Below, piece by piece: positions 1 through 26,600 of a stretch of DNA of 64,000 nt (position 1 is its first letter; every line of letters starts with the position of its first letter). Under the pieces are notes generated by a model. The model did not search any database, had not been told where the DNA came from, and worked only from the letters and a program-made list of their open reading frames with translations. A program made the translations under genes and the position numbers. The stretch comes from Heliopora coerulea (taxonomy: Eukaryota; Cnidaria; Anthozoa; Scleralcyonacea; Helioporidae), in contig JASJOG010000034.1 of the NCBI GenBank assembly GCA_030142905.1, positions 62,001-126,000 of the forward strand, read 5' to 3'.

Positions 1-159
1 CTAGTGGGAAAGCCCATACATATTACTCAAAAGCCAAACCCAAGTGTTGAAGAGGTCGATGAACTTCATAAGCAGTATAAAGAAGGACTGCAAGAGATCT
101 TTGAAGAATATAAAAGTGAATTTGGGATAGGAGAAGACCAACACCTGGAATTTATCTGA
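1..159 (+). CDS. C-terminal exon of a DGAT2/MOGAT-family acyltransferase (partial)
   Basis: Frame 1 is open from the first base to a TGA at 157-159 and gives 52 residues. It starts LVGKPIHI, continues through a PNPSVEEVDELH segment and an acidic helix EGLQEIFEEYK, and ends HLEFI. The order 'VGKPI, then TPxPSxEEVDxLHxxY, then LxxLFEExK' is the known C-terminal signature of diacylglycerol and monoacylglycerol acyltransferases of the DGAT2 family, ER membrane enzymes that acylate diacyl- or monoacylglycerol with acyl-CoA. The catalytic HPHG region and membrane segments would lie before the window start. DGAT2 and MOGAT members cannot be told apart from this tail. The gene converges on the protein kinase D gene, whose stop lies 1.9 kb away. 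Confidence 0.8.
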   Translation, partial: LVGKPIHITQKPNPSVEEVDELHKQYKEGLQEIFEEYKSEFGIGEDQHLEFI

Positions 160-2068
160 ATAATTATAATTTTATAATATATTCACAACAGTGACAAGCA
201 ACAAATAAGAATACTATCTATCAAAATGAACAGTTAGATAGAGCACAATTTGCAGTGACATCTTGAGAAACTGTAATTCACAACTCATTCCTTAGCATAA
301 CTACAGAAACTAAATTTCAAAACGAATATGGATGCAATCTGGTACCTGTAGTTTACAGGTGACAATGTCAAATTTTGATATACTGCACAAGGTAATGATG
401 AAGGTAATATTCTCTTCATCACTCTTAAAAGTTGAACTCCAGTTTTTACTGCTATATTGTTATAAGAAGTCACTTGACTTCAGTCATCTTAAAGTAGAAT
501 TTAGGCAAACAACCCTAGACCATGTTCAAAAGTTAGAGTTTCAAATCACAAGAATATCAGTTTGGAAAAATGGAAACTGAACTCAGTAACCGGCCATTAT
601 AAGAAATCCCCTTTGTGAGGGAATTTACTACCAAAACACCCAATAAAAGGTGAGACACATTCTTATACTAAGTCAGAATAAATATAGGAATAGAAAAACT
701 ATACCCTAATAACCCTTATCAGTTTTTAATGTTAAAATACCATAAAATATATTTTAGGAAGGCTGAAGTCACATGTTAAACTCCTAGTACAGGTGATCTG
801 TCAAGTGCATGAATGCAGGACCATGCTGTGAATAAACCAGAGTGTTAGCTGTGGTGCAGGATGTGAATGTGGAAGAATGTTGTGACTGATGGATCCAGCC
901 ATGGTAAGAATGATTAACTACAGCCACAAGGTACCAGCCTGGCTTTTACAATCACACAGTTCCCATCTTTAGAGTGACAATTGCTTGCAGTTGAGCAAAA
1001 GCAATGGCCAGTTCCACTTATTACGTCAGCTGAATACAAGTACCTGAATACCTTACAATATTTTCTTTTTCTTACAAATATTTAATACCCAAAGGGAATG
1101 GAAAGACAGTTGCTCACATCAGCATAACAACGACGATTTCAAAAAGCCTTCTGGTAATTGTATCTAGCAGATAAAGAAGGGTAACAGGCCATTAACTGCC
1201 TTCCTGAAGAGGACAGCCATAAAGGTTACCATGACATTAGAAAAAGGAATATTTAATCCTGAGGAACAATAGATACTCACTATTAATCCTGGAACAAGTT
1301 CTTCTGAAGCATTTCTTTTCTCAAGGTGTTTATTTATCAACAAACATCATCAGGATGAAGTGGCTTTTACAGAGTGAATGAAACAATGAAGTTGATCTGC
1401 CCCCCCCCCCTTGATAAATGATGGTTACTTCCGAATTTATAAAATCAACACTGTCTCTTTTTGCCCGATTTATTTCGTTTTCTTCGAAATTTTCGAGTAT
1501 GTAACACCCACGATGCCCGCGCATCATCGCCCCTAAATAAAGATAAACACATTGCAGACCAAAGAATAAATCTGCGAACTATATTCAATTGTAAAATTTA
1601 CATTCCGTGCGTCAGTATGAGTGATTATCGTACAATAAAAAGTGAAATTTCAACCTAGTTTGTTTAAAAATTATTTTCGTTAATAGGTCTAATTCTAATA
1701 AGTTCTATTTACGGAATACTTTGACATGGGTAGGAAGCAGACTTTACAGTGTGAGGGTGTAATAGTGACCATCCGACTAATATTGGTAAAAAGAGAACCG
1801 TTCTCCAAGATTCAAGCAATAGCCATCGAAAAAAAACGTGGGACTGGAAGGAATTTGATGAAAACTCAAGTAAAATCAGGAAATAAAACAAGACAACAAG
1901 CTTCTCGAGGATCTCATCCAGGTTTCGACGATGAGTCAAAACAAGTACACCATGGGACAAAGGGCGCTTGCTGAGCGACCAGTTGTTAACATGACGTGAA
2001 AGACTGGGCTCTTTTTGCAGGTTTTTCTTTTCCCGATGTTCCTTTGCTAAGTCTCCTAAAATTTCAAT
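160..2068. other. Intergenic/3' untranslated stretch between two convergent genes
   Basis: No exon with homology was recognised. Candidate poly(A) signals for the acyltransferase (AATAAA-type) occur near 643-648 and 675. A run of ten C lies at about 1401-1410. Short open frames here show no family motif and are overlapped by frames on the other strand, so they are not called as genes. Confidence 0.5.
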
Positions 2069-16062
<13,994 letters not shown>

Positions 16063-16235
16063 TTTAATTTTGTTTCATAACGTTAACCCAAAAGCGTATT
16101 AACTCGCTCTTTCAACAGCAATACAGCGAGTACCATCTTCGTAATGACAACAGCATTTACGAGCAAACCCGAATGCATCACGTGAACTTCTCGCCACTTC
16201 TCCGGAAAATACGGGGAGACAACGTACGTCCAATT

Positions 16236-16326
16236 AACAATTAGATTATGAGCTCGAGATTTCTATGAGGTGATAGTTGACGAGGGCTTCGCCCTATAGA
16301 AATCTCGAGCTCATAATCTAATTGTT
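16236..16326. repeat. Perfect 31-bp inverted repeat upstream of the PKD start
   Basis: Arms 16236-16266 and 16296-16326 (AACAATTAGATTATGAGCTC... and exact complement) flank a 29-bp loop that itself contains AGGGCTTCGCCCT. A second hairpin (CGCTACTCGCT...AGCGAGTAGCG) follows at 16443-16482, next to a CCAAT word. Position 0.2-0.4 kb upstream of the PKD initiation codon suggests mobile-element debris inside the promoter region. Confidence 0.7.
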
Positions 16327-16489
16327 TTCGTAGAAACACTTTGCAAAGAAAATTTTTCGTCTTCCCTGGTACTGCACTTTCAAGTAAAGCATTCTATTTC
16401 GTCTCTAGAAACTTCACAAAAACGAGAGGCGGAAGTCATTTTCGCTACTCGCTGTCTATCGACGAATAGATAGCGAGTAGCGTAGCCAA

Positions 16490-18267
16490 TCAGAATGCAG
16501 CATTTGCAATAGTACTCAACTAAGTTTCTACTAATAGACATTTAGAATCGACCTAATTGTTTTTGGAATTACTGGTCAGTCATTTATTAGTCCAAATCAT
16601 GTGTCTGTCCAAACGATTTTCTTTTCATGGTTTTAAACACGAACCCTCTCCTAAGTATACACTGCTGAGTTACCATAAGCTCAATATCACAAACAACTTT
16701 AAATTTCGGAGTCTCCCAGTCCTGAATCGAAGTTGTCACTCTGCCGTGACGACACAGGATGGGGCGAAAGTCCTCTTTAAGGTTCTTTGAACCCTATTTA
16801 TAGTTTTTAATAGAAAAAATGTTCATCGTTGGAAGAAGTGTTGTGGTAAACACCAGATCAGTTTTAAACACTTTCACTGAACTGCTTCTTGTATTTCAAA
16901 TTCGTGTCAAACAACCATAACAGTGCAAGTGTATTCAAGGACGATCAATTCACAAATCAATATGGAATACAAAGGAAATGTAAACTAATCGCGATACAGT
17001 TTTAATAACGTGAGCGCGTGAAAGCACGTCACAGCTTTGGCGTAGAGCCTGTAGCGTATACTTGCCTAAAGGATGTAGACTATTAGTTCAACAAAAACAA
17101 ATTCGATCGAGGATGGCGTTTTTCTAATATGTGAACATCAACAAGGAAGCGACGATTCACCATTGTTGAAATATTACTGGATCAATTACGCGAGCAGCCG
17201 AAATTCTGAATAACACACCCTGTTGGAAAGTCATTTGTTTGTGTTGCAAAATGCCATGGAAACCTATTCACAACCTGCAGGCCAAATTTGGCCTCATCTG
17301 AGAAAGCAATATGAAAAACAATCGAAGAAGAAGATGTATGCAATTGTAATGCGAATACGAAGATAAAAGGTAACAACGAACAAAGTTTAAATATTTCAAG
17401 CAGAGATTAAGAGCTCTGTCCGTTCAGGGAAGATGATGGACAGGCAATAGAAAAGTGGAAATATTAATACGACTTGTTGAAAGTTCAGAAAGTTGCCAGA
17501 CAACAGGATGAAAAGTGCCATGAATACAATACGTAATATCACAGACGCTTTTACAAATTTTACAGTACAACGGATTCTGGAAGACTGAAAAATACTACAA
17601 GGTGGATATTGCTTCGATAATCTATCCCTACAGCCAGACCTAAAGCTAATTCACTGTAGACAACGCTCGACCAATATCGTCACACCTTTAATAAGCATCT
17701 TAAAAAAAGGCCCGATGCATGCCGAAGGATCGTTAAATAACTCGAATAATCCGTCTATATACTTCGCCAATAAGAAAACACCCTTGAAGAGCAAAACTAA
17801 CCGACCATGACGACGAGATGATTGTTGTTCTGAACACTTAAGCTCAATATAATTACCTCTTGAGTAAATATTTAACAACGAAATTCGGAAGACAAGCTGT
17901 TTCAGTGGAAAACAGTTCCCTATGTTTACCTAAACCTAACAAGACGGTTAACGAACACATCCAGTTGGTGTGTCGAGTGCACGACATGGCAGGCAACAAG
18001 ACAAGTTATAAAAGCACAGCCCACTCTGTCACTGATTAAATCGTAAGACGTATTATTCGTGACTGAATGCATAGGTGGTTAAGTTGCTGTCCCTTTACGC
18101 TCCAATATCGCACGAAAACGGGGAAACAGTCAGTTTTATGTAGGCTATACCCGATTACAAATGGTTAATTAGTAGATCTTTATATTAATGACATTCAGAA
18201 ACAATTTAGGTTATTTAATAACAATAGCGTTAACTGCACCCTTTCCGTTCCCTGTCACGAAGCTTAC
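16490..18267. other. Stretch between the two PKD first exons
   Basis: No exon-like homology found. If the upstream first exon at 18268-18396 is used, this is intron; if not, it is the upstream region of PKD. Confidence 0.4.
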
Positions 18268-18396
18268 CTTGCAGTCGAGAAAGAAATAGACGAGCTCGAG
18301 GAAAACTGAGAATTCGCCGTCTTCGAAAATTGTTGTTTCGCGATACACACCACACTGCAAAGTTACCGCACGTTTGCCAATCCCACCACCCGCCAT
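18268..18396 (-). CDS. PRKD: Second, homologous first exon of protein kinase D (alternative or relict)
   Basis: This 43-codon exon starts MAGGGIGKRAVTLQCG and ends FFLDCK directly before a GTAAGC donor. The regular PKD exon 1 (15937-16062) reads MNGGQPGKEITLQCG and ends FVDLK before GTATGA. Both share the GG..GK...TLQCG..RE.T.FE core, the EL...F.D.K tail, a phase 0 donor and a TTAAAATG start context. It lies 2.2 kb upstream on the same strand with no copy of any other PKD exon found near it. It could therefore splice to exon 2 as an alternative promoter and first exon, swapping the first half of the ubiquitin-like domain. The alternative is a leftover of a tandem duplication. The open frame, intact start and intact donor favour function. 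An in-frame upstream ATG at 18414 could add six residues. Confidence 0.75.
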
Positions 18397-20316
18397 TTTA
18401 AGTGAAGTAAGCACTTCGTGAAGTACTCAAGTATTCACTTGGCGAAACTGGATACGTCCTCTTCAAAGTACAGTTGAGCGTAGAAATACACAGTAGATGA
18501 ACAGCACAGTAAATATGAACAAACATACATAGGAAGTTGTTAAATAGATGTCACTAGTAAGCAGATAGCGTGGGTAAAAAAAAACCAACCACGATAAAGG
18601 AAATAAAAACACTTTTCTGAGGTCATATCCGCCAAGGATGTCCCTTTTCGCATACATTAAATGCCAGATCAAGTGGCTTGGGGCGAAAGCGGTAGAAAAA
18701 GAATCTTTTATACCATAATAACATCCGTTTGTCTCGATTTCTATTTTAAAAGAACTCTTACTACACGTGATGCTTTTGCTTACTATGAAAAACCGCTTTT
18801 ACCGGCTTCAATATATTTCCTATTCGATCTATGCTTTTAGTAGTAAAAAGTCTTGGAAGGTTTCAGGTCAGCCAGCCCGGATATGCAGAAGTTCCTTACG
18901 CGTGGGACTTACGATCATGACCCGCAAATGACAACTGAAAACGAAGACTTACTTTAAATCATCAGGGAAAAAAATAAGAGAAGGCTAACATTTACTAAAT
19001 AAAAAATAAAAGAGAAATGTTGCAGATTCGATATTTCTTTTATTTTATTTGAAAAATTGCTGCTGAAATTTTTCCATGTTCATAGGTTGATGATCTTGTC
19101 TTTGCACATTTGCCCAGCGAACGCTGCGTTGCAACGCGAACGAACATTCATTCTTGTGCAGAAAATGCAGTATGTATGCCCCAATCAATTGGCCAACATT
19201 TTTTTGGACGTTACCTTCCCTCTAGACTAACACCAGCAATCCTCCAGGTTCTTTTTGACCACAATTTGGTAATCGACAGCATGTCTAATTTGTGAAAAAC
19301 GCAATTTGGCCTTGGTATGGCGCATGCATAAATATTGAGAAAGCGTCAGCATTATTAAATCATGGCCTTTAGTGCGTTTGAAACCTATTTTGGCCATAGC
19401 CAGTGGACGATGAGCCATTCAATTACTGAGACAAATGGTGCAGGTAGCAGGCCTGTGCCGTAGACTAAACCCCAGGTACTTCGCACGGGGTTTAATTCAA
19501 CGCGCTTTAAAATGTCGCCCATCTTTAAAACGCCAACACAAAACCATCGTAAATAGGCTTATTTCATTCCTCGCCTCCTACACAGCCCACACATTCTAAT
19601 CAAACCATTAACTGGCCGCACAATGTTTTCTTTGTTTTAGCAGGATAAGTTCAGTTTTTCAGAAGTGTAAAAATAGCAAAAAACGCTCAAAATTCTTTGT
19701 AAGTTTTGGCTCAAACGCTCATTAAGGATTGCTCCTCACTGGAGTAATGCGCGTTAGTAAATATAGTAAGTCCTACTCTAGCTTAATGTTCAAACCGAAA
19801 CTTAAAAGGGAGCTGCTTTATGGTATCAAATAACTTGAACTACTAAAAAAATTCTTTTCAAACGTTTCTCTAAAGGTTCTTTCGAAAGTTCATGGACCTT
19901 CTGTCAGCTGTCTTGAGCCCCAGTCATAAATAACACGGCCACCGATTCTAAAGAAGACGCAACTAAGAAAGGAAGCGCTTGAGCAAGGCTTCTTGTCAAG
20001 GAAAACTTGGTCGTGCGTGCGATGCTTTACACGATGCTTTTTGAAGTACGAAGTTATCTGTTTATACAACCAAGACAGGGGTGCGCAACTGGGAATTTCG
20101 GACGCCAGGAGTCGGATGGTGGTATCAAGGCACCGTTGGGGCGGCTTTTTATATTTCGAGTGAAGTACATCGACGTGGCTGTGGTAAATGAAGGTAAAAA
20201 GCTATCACTAAAAGGGCGCATAAAAGATTTACCACAAAAAGGGCAGGAGTTGCAACCCCCCAACCCCCTCTTGTTGCCCCCAGCATGATTCACGCTCATA
20301 GATGCGAATTGTATTA
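18397..20316. other. Intergenic stretch, part 1, between PKD and reticulon
   Basis: No family-level homology was recognised. Short open frames on both strands (for example around 20007-20335) overlap each other and lack motifs. Confidence 0.4.
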
Positions 20317-20702
20317 GGGCCATTTCATACGTCACATAATCATTACATTTAATTCAGTCGATTTAATGCGACGATTATGCGACGTATGAAACGAATTAAA
20401 TTCGCCTGAAGAATGAAATTCGTCAGAGACGTTTTCTCCGTCATGATCAGACGGATACAACGTCTAAAATGCGTGTTGGTTTCAGACGACGTGTAACGTC
20501 GCATCGAATTTAATGCATAAATTATGATAATATACGTTTTTTTTAGTCCATGATCAAATGTTGTTCTGTCATGAAGGTTTGGAAAATTATTAAATTTGCC
20601 GTATGAAACGAACACGCCTTTACGTCGACTAATTGACGAAGCTAATATGAATCAAATTCGTCTGACTTAAATGAGACAACTGTGGGACGTATGAAACGGC
20701 CC
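20317..20702. mobile_element. 386-bp terminal-inverted-repeat element (MITE-like)
   Basis: The left end GGGCCATTTCATACGTCACA and the right end (complement GGGCCGTTTCATACGTCCCA) match at all but two of 20 positions. The interior repeats related words such as CGACGTATGAAACGAA (about 20380) and CCGTATGAAACGAA (about 20599), so it has a nested inverted layout. No coding capacity. Target duplication unclear. Confidence 0.75.
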
Positions 20703-23601
20703 AAAGACGAGAACATAGTTTTTGTACTGTCTGTGCAAGTTTTTTTTTTCTTACCCAAGAGGCGTCTTTCGCAACATGTCTTACTTTATTTCATAGACTG
20801 TCCAAATAAATAACTTTACAACCGTCAGTTACGTATTGTTATGACGTAATCGGAGGGCAAGAGGTAAACATGTATCTGGAGGGGCGGTCATATGCCGGAT
20901 GAAGAAACGTACAGCGAAGTCGAAAATTTTCGCAATGAATTTTCTTAAGTTACATTCAAAGTATCGTAAACCAAAGCAGTGCAAAGTAATCATGTCTGAT
21001 ATTTCAGCCGTCTTTTCTGGGAAACGGTAGCTAGATGTGTGGATAAACGAAAACCAAGGGCACAAACCACGTAGTATTTGGACAGGTTTGAAGGGAAAGT
21101 TATAAAACCTTAGGCATAGGGTTAGCGTGTTACCGAACACTACAGGTAAGCTTTGAGTACCTATACTGACGCGGTCCTGGAGTCAGACGATAACGATAAA
21201 ATGATTACAAACTTTGATGTTTATTTAATGTCATTCTACCCTCTTTTCGCTCACCCCTCTCCTTCTCCGTCCCTCTGTGTCTGCACCATATCCTTTCCTC
21301 CATCTCCATCCCTCCACCTTCATTATTTATTTCTAGTTAGTTTTTATGCCAAAATTTAAGCCGGCTAGACGGCTGGAGCCCGCTTTTTGGACGCCTAAGA
21401 AAAAATTTCCGATTCCGGATGGAGTCGACTCTGAGGGTTTCCATTTTAACTTTCCAACTATATGTCGAGACTGGGGAAGAAATTACCCACTTGAATTTTC
21501 TCAAGTTCCTTTTGACCTTTCTTAAGCTTTCAAATTCCATCTTTTCAACTTCCTGTTTTAGGTTATGTTTGTAAATGCCAACGTAACTAAGGAAATTCGA
21601 AATTAACATTACTGGATTTGCTACATAAGTTGTGAAGGTAATCATGCAATTTTCGGTTAAATTTAAACTTAATTTGCTGGGAGTGTGTTTGTAAAAGAGC
21701 CCAAGATTATCTAATAGGCAGCAAAAATTAAACACGAAGTGACACTAGCGTAATCACTCGCCCATAGCAAATCTACTGAAACATTCCGGCCATGGTTTTC
21801 GATCGCAACTTCTCCAAATCTTCGGATACTTCATGGGGTCGTATTTGACTGGCTCTTAATCATGAGTTATATGATTCTTTTCATCCACTTGGGAATTTTC
21901 GTAGTTTGTACCCCAAGATATTTGTACTATTCTTAGGATCTAGCTCAATATATATATTTTTTTTTCGAAACTAAATTGCCTAGAAATTGCATTGCTCTCA
22001 GCCTGTAAGAACTTGAGAACTCTTTTCATGCATATTATCAGATGAAATATATCTAAAGGATGAGGGTTTCTAAAAATTCTAAAAAGATGGGAAGTAATAA
22101 CTTCACATCACTTGGCCAGAACTCACTGGTTGAACCTGGTTAAAAGTAGACTTTTAGCAAAACAATCTATTTCGTTCTTAAGATAAAAGTGATTCAAAGA
22201 CACAACGAATTAAACAGATCTATAAGCTATGTAATTCAAACAAGAACAAGTGTTAAATCACGAAAGTAAATAAAATGAGACTGGCAGGTAATTAAGCAAT
22301 AAACTCATCCACAATGAACGCAGTCACTGGTTCATGTTTGTTTCTTGCGACCTGATTCGGCTACTCGAAATGATCGAGACTCTCAAATTAACTTTAATCA
22401 TATCTGAGAACATCCCCTAGTAGCAATAAAGTTTCATCAAAAAAATGTTCTGTTGCTAAACTTTCGTAAAGACATAAAATTCCACCACTAGGAATACAAT
22501 ACCAACGGCAAAGACGCGGAACTCGTCAACGCTTTTTTCTGTTCTTTCCAGGGCAGAAAACTTGTACAAACGTTTTCACTAACGCTGTGTAATTTGCTCT
22601 TGCCCAGCTAGCAATTTTTAATCCACTGAATTTTGGCGATAATTAACGTTTCCGTTTGACTCCTGTTAAGAGCGTAATTCATCACCGAAGCTGGGAAATG
22701 TTAAAAATTAAGACAAGCCACATAAATATAACCCTTATAAATTTAAACGCTGCCAAAATCAAAGAAAGGAAACGCAATCGGATGTTTCCCTCGCGTACAA
22801 ATCTCCACCTCCAACAGAGCTCAGGCGTTTTTGTTCTTTTTCTGGAATCGGCTTTCAACCTTAGACTTCACTCTGGAACAAAAATATTGACACTTCATCA
22901 ATTTAAGAACTTCAACGGGGCCTCTGGCACTACAATACGCCACCCTCAGGATTGGGAGTCAAGCTGTCGTTGCAATAAAGCCATGTTGAACACACCCATG
23001 ATCGGTCATTGAAAAGAACAGGCCGTTACGAGGGAGGCTCGAGAGAGATGATGACCGCGATAGATGATCGTTTGTACGACACAAGATCGCTGAAACCGAA
23101 GCTCAACACTCGATTTTTTGCCTGCAGAGGCAATGTAAAGTTTCGAAAATATGTCACGTAATCAGAGCACGACCAAAATCGTGCATTCAGCTGCTTTTCA
23201 CGGGCAACGTGACTGTTTAAAGAAACGCCAACGAACGTTTGAAGAAATCGAAAGAGTTTAATTTGTAGTGACAAATTTAACTGTTACCACTCGTTCAGCC
23301 ACGCAGCAATATTTCTTCTGCTCAAGCAATGCGACTTGAGTAGTTTTAGCGTATATGAAAAATGCAAAACTACTCGTTTTCAACTCACGGCGCGTTACCA
23401 AGTTAGTTGTCTCTAAACTTTGTTGCTTCGTGTAGCTATCACCGTCTCTCTGACGATGCAATTTTTTGACATAAGGCTGCGTCGCCTGAGCATCCGAAAT
23501 ATTAGCATGTGGAGTCGGGGCCGTGGAAGAAACGTTCGTTCGTGAAAACGAACGTGACTTATGACCGTCTACAAGTGACAGTTGCCTGCAAGAAAAACAA
23601 C
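20703..23601. other. Intergenic stretch, part 2, downstream of reticulon
   Basis: Mostly anonymous sequence. A minus-strand open frame at 21337-21735 and overlapping frames near 22480-22650 have no recognised motif. The latter could only matter if reticulon splices past its stop (see findings). Confidence 0.4.
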
Positions 23602-26600
23602 TTACTTTTGAACAATGTCGTTCGCCTTTTGGCTAACTTTGCAGAGGAACTGATCCACTTTCACCTGTTTGATTAGAAACGCAGAAAATTGAGTACACTT
23701 TGGCTCATGTCAACGAAACATCAGTGAGACGAGAACTGCAACAATACCTGATGATCTTCATATAGTTTGGGAACGGAGAATAAAAGAATGGTTCCTGTTG
23801 AAGAAACATTCGATAGTCAATAAATTCTCTGTGTTGTCCCAACCATGATTCTGAACTAGTACCTTTCAAAAGTGGAAACACTAACCGATAAATATTTACA
23901 GCAACATCTCAATAATAGTTGATGAAGACACAAAAAAAAATTGGTGGTGTGCCAGCGAACTGTATATCATTAGGTACAAACTTTATAGAATTTCCTTCCA
24001 CAACTCTCAACGATTTCTTAAAGTGTTTGAGTCTTTCCATTTTAAGTTACGGGTATCAACAATACTATTGTTGATACTACTACACCGTACCAAAGTACCA
24101 TTGTTATTTGAAGTTTATTTATCAGACTGTGAGCATAATAAACTGTTGCTTTTAGCTTGGCTATAAGACCACTCGACCAAAGTTGAGAACTATTATCAAT
24201 CAATTCATTAAGCTGTTGAAAAATGTTATAACATTTAACAGAACTAAGACTTAATCTTGATATTATTTTCTATTTTAAAACTCTTATTGTCACCCACTAC
24301 TCCCATATGTCCGAGGTAACGGTCGTGTAAACACTGACCTAACGTCTAAACACCTAAACACTGACCTGCGTAAACGAAACTTCGTTCACGCCAATATAAT
24401 TTGGCGGTAACGAAACGTCGTTACGGGCGTTTTTAATTTTGGAAAGCCTGTTGACTATACGTATATGTTGCCTTGGAAACTTATGAAGAATTAAAGAATT
24501 AACTTTAAGCTGCTTACCAGCAATAAGAAGCGTTATAGCATTAAACCATCTTCCGACGCAGGACAGAAACCACAGAAAAACACCAAACTAGCACGCAAAC
24601 GAAAAAATGGGGAAAATGATAATAAAAAAAAATTAAAGCAGTGAATTTTTCAGAAAGCTCGTTTCAGAGTACACAAAAAAAGTAATTCACATTTGGGTCA
24701 TTAGTTTGTTATTTTGTATGTACAACTTCACGGTCACTGTGTCGTTTACCATATGAATCTCTGGGGGTTGAGTAAAGATGAGCCATAATAAATTTGGTCT
24801 TACAATTGGTCAGACTCAACTAACAATCAAAATTTACAAGGTTAAATCTTACTGCTATTACCTTTAATGAAGCAAAGATATCCTCAACCAAGAAAAGCTT
24901 TGTCAACTTAGCAATAAGAACATTGGCATGGACACCACACTTTTCTCCAAAGTCTCGAGCCTAAACGTAATTCAAAATACACTAGGGATAAGTAACAGCT
25001 AACTTTCTGCAGGTTTATTTTATGTTGTTTTTTTTTCACCTGTGTTCCTAACTACATTAATTAATCCATTAAGGCTAAGACATTTCTCTGGGAAGAATAA
25101 AATTGTCTGGTGTTTGCCAAAATAAGATTTTAAAGTGCACCTCTTTCCCCTCAGCAGATTAAATGACCAATCAAGAGCAAACAAAAAGACTTCCACTTTG
25201 TATATGGTAATGGAGCTTTGAGTAGATTGTTTCATTGCAAAAATCAAGCTAGCACAGTCAATGAAGGTCAAATTTTGATCAAAATGTTGCCACTGGGATG
25301 GAATACTCAATAAATCAAGCAAAAGCTGAAATTAATAACAAGGCATAAAGGACAAATTTCTTCAAAATGATTTGAACTTTTAAATTAAAAGGTAAAATAC
25401 AAGATAAAAGTTTATATACAAATGTTTTCAAACATAAAGTTCATCATCAAACCTGATAATGAACTTTATGTTTGAAAATATTTGTATATAAACTTTTACA
25501 TTGTACTTTACCTTTTAATGTATTTTATATAATTTGGCAAAGATGTCATAGGTTTGAACTCGAAGTTGAACCTTGTTATCATTTCATTACAATTGCTAGT
25601 TGTCAGTTTTAAATCCCTGAGGAATCCAGAAGCTAAAAGTTAATGCAAAACCATCTGACAATGCCTGTGGCAAGATGAAATAGAACTGGCTGCAGGAAGA
25701 GCAAAATAGAAATTTCAAATTCCTGGACTGAATGAACGTGTTGAGACCAACTAGTTCTGGTATGCCTTCTAGTATAATGTGACCTGATATATGCATGAGT
25801 ATGCAATAGGCACCAGATATCAAAACATAATACCTTTTCTTTTGAGATTTCCATATTTCTCTCAAGTAGTGACCTAAAATACAATAAAACTCATCAAAGC
25901 CATATGTTAAAGATGAATCTTGTTTAGAGGTGATGTTACTGCTTTGAAGTTCTCACCATCAAAAGAACAAAGAATCTTATGACAAATACAAAAATAATTG
26001 ACAACATGGAAGAAATGCAATGATGGTGGTTAGCTAGAAGACTGTTGCAGCACATTTCTTTATAAAGATTCCAACCTGTCTGCTCTAATATCTTTAGCTG
26101 AAGCCTAAATGACAGAAACCATGGCCAGCTAACAACTTCAAAAAGTATAAAATAAAATATATTCCAAAGAATAATGTCATCTTGAGAACTCAAGATATGA
26201 GTCAATACAAGATAAAACTATTGTTGAAACTGTGATATTTCGACTTTATTTCAAAGTCATCCTCAGACAGAATGATATTACAATAACATGCCAGAGTCTA
26301 TACACAGGTGTGATGACATCATCAAGACAGAATTAGGAAACACTACCACTAATCACTATTTACATGCTGAGATGTTGAGATGCTATGATGCTAACTAGAA
26401 ATTCTAATTAGCATCATAGAATTAGCATCATAGCATCTAATTAGCATCATCGCGTCTAATTAGCATCATCGCGTCTAATTAGCATCATCGCGTCTAATTA
26501 AACCCAAAGCGTCTAATTAGCATCATAGCGTCTAATTAGCATCACAGCATCTAATTAGCATCATAGCATCTAATTAGCATCATAGTGTCTCAACATCTCA

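Noticed and set aside
21337..21735. 132-codon minus-strand open frame with a basic, charged C-terminal half
   Set aside because: No recognisable family, no splice signals, located in repeat-rich intergenic DNA.
22480..22650. Minus-strand frames ending in a basic KNRKKR or hydrophobic tail as a further reticulon exon
   Set aside because: The reticulon tail at 23602-23664 ends in a stop in the right frame and fits the family; no evidence for extra splicing, so only noted as a possibility.
26396..26590. Tandem array considered as a CRISPR-like repeat
   Set aside because: Units are contiguous with no spacers and the context is an animal intron; it is a minisatellite.
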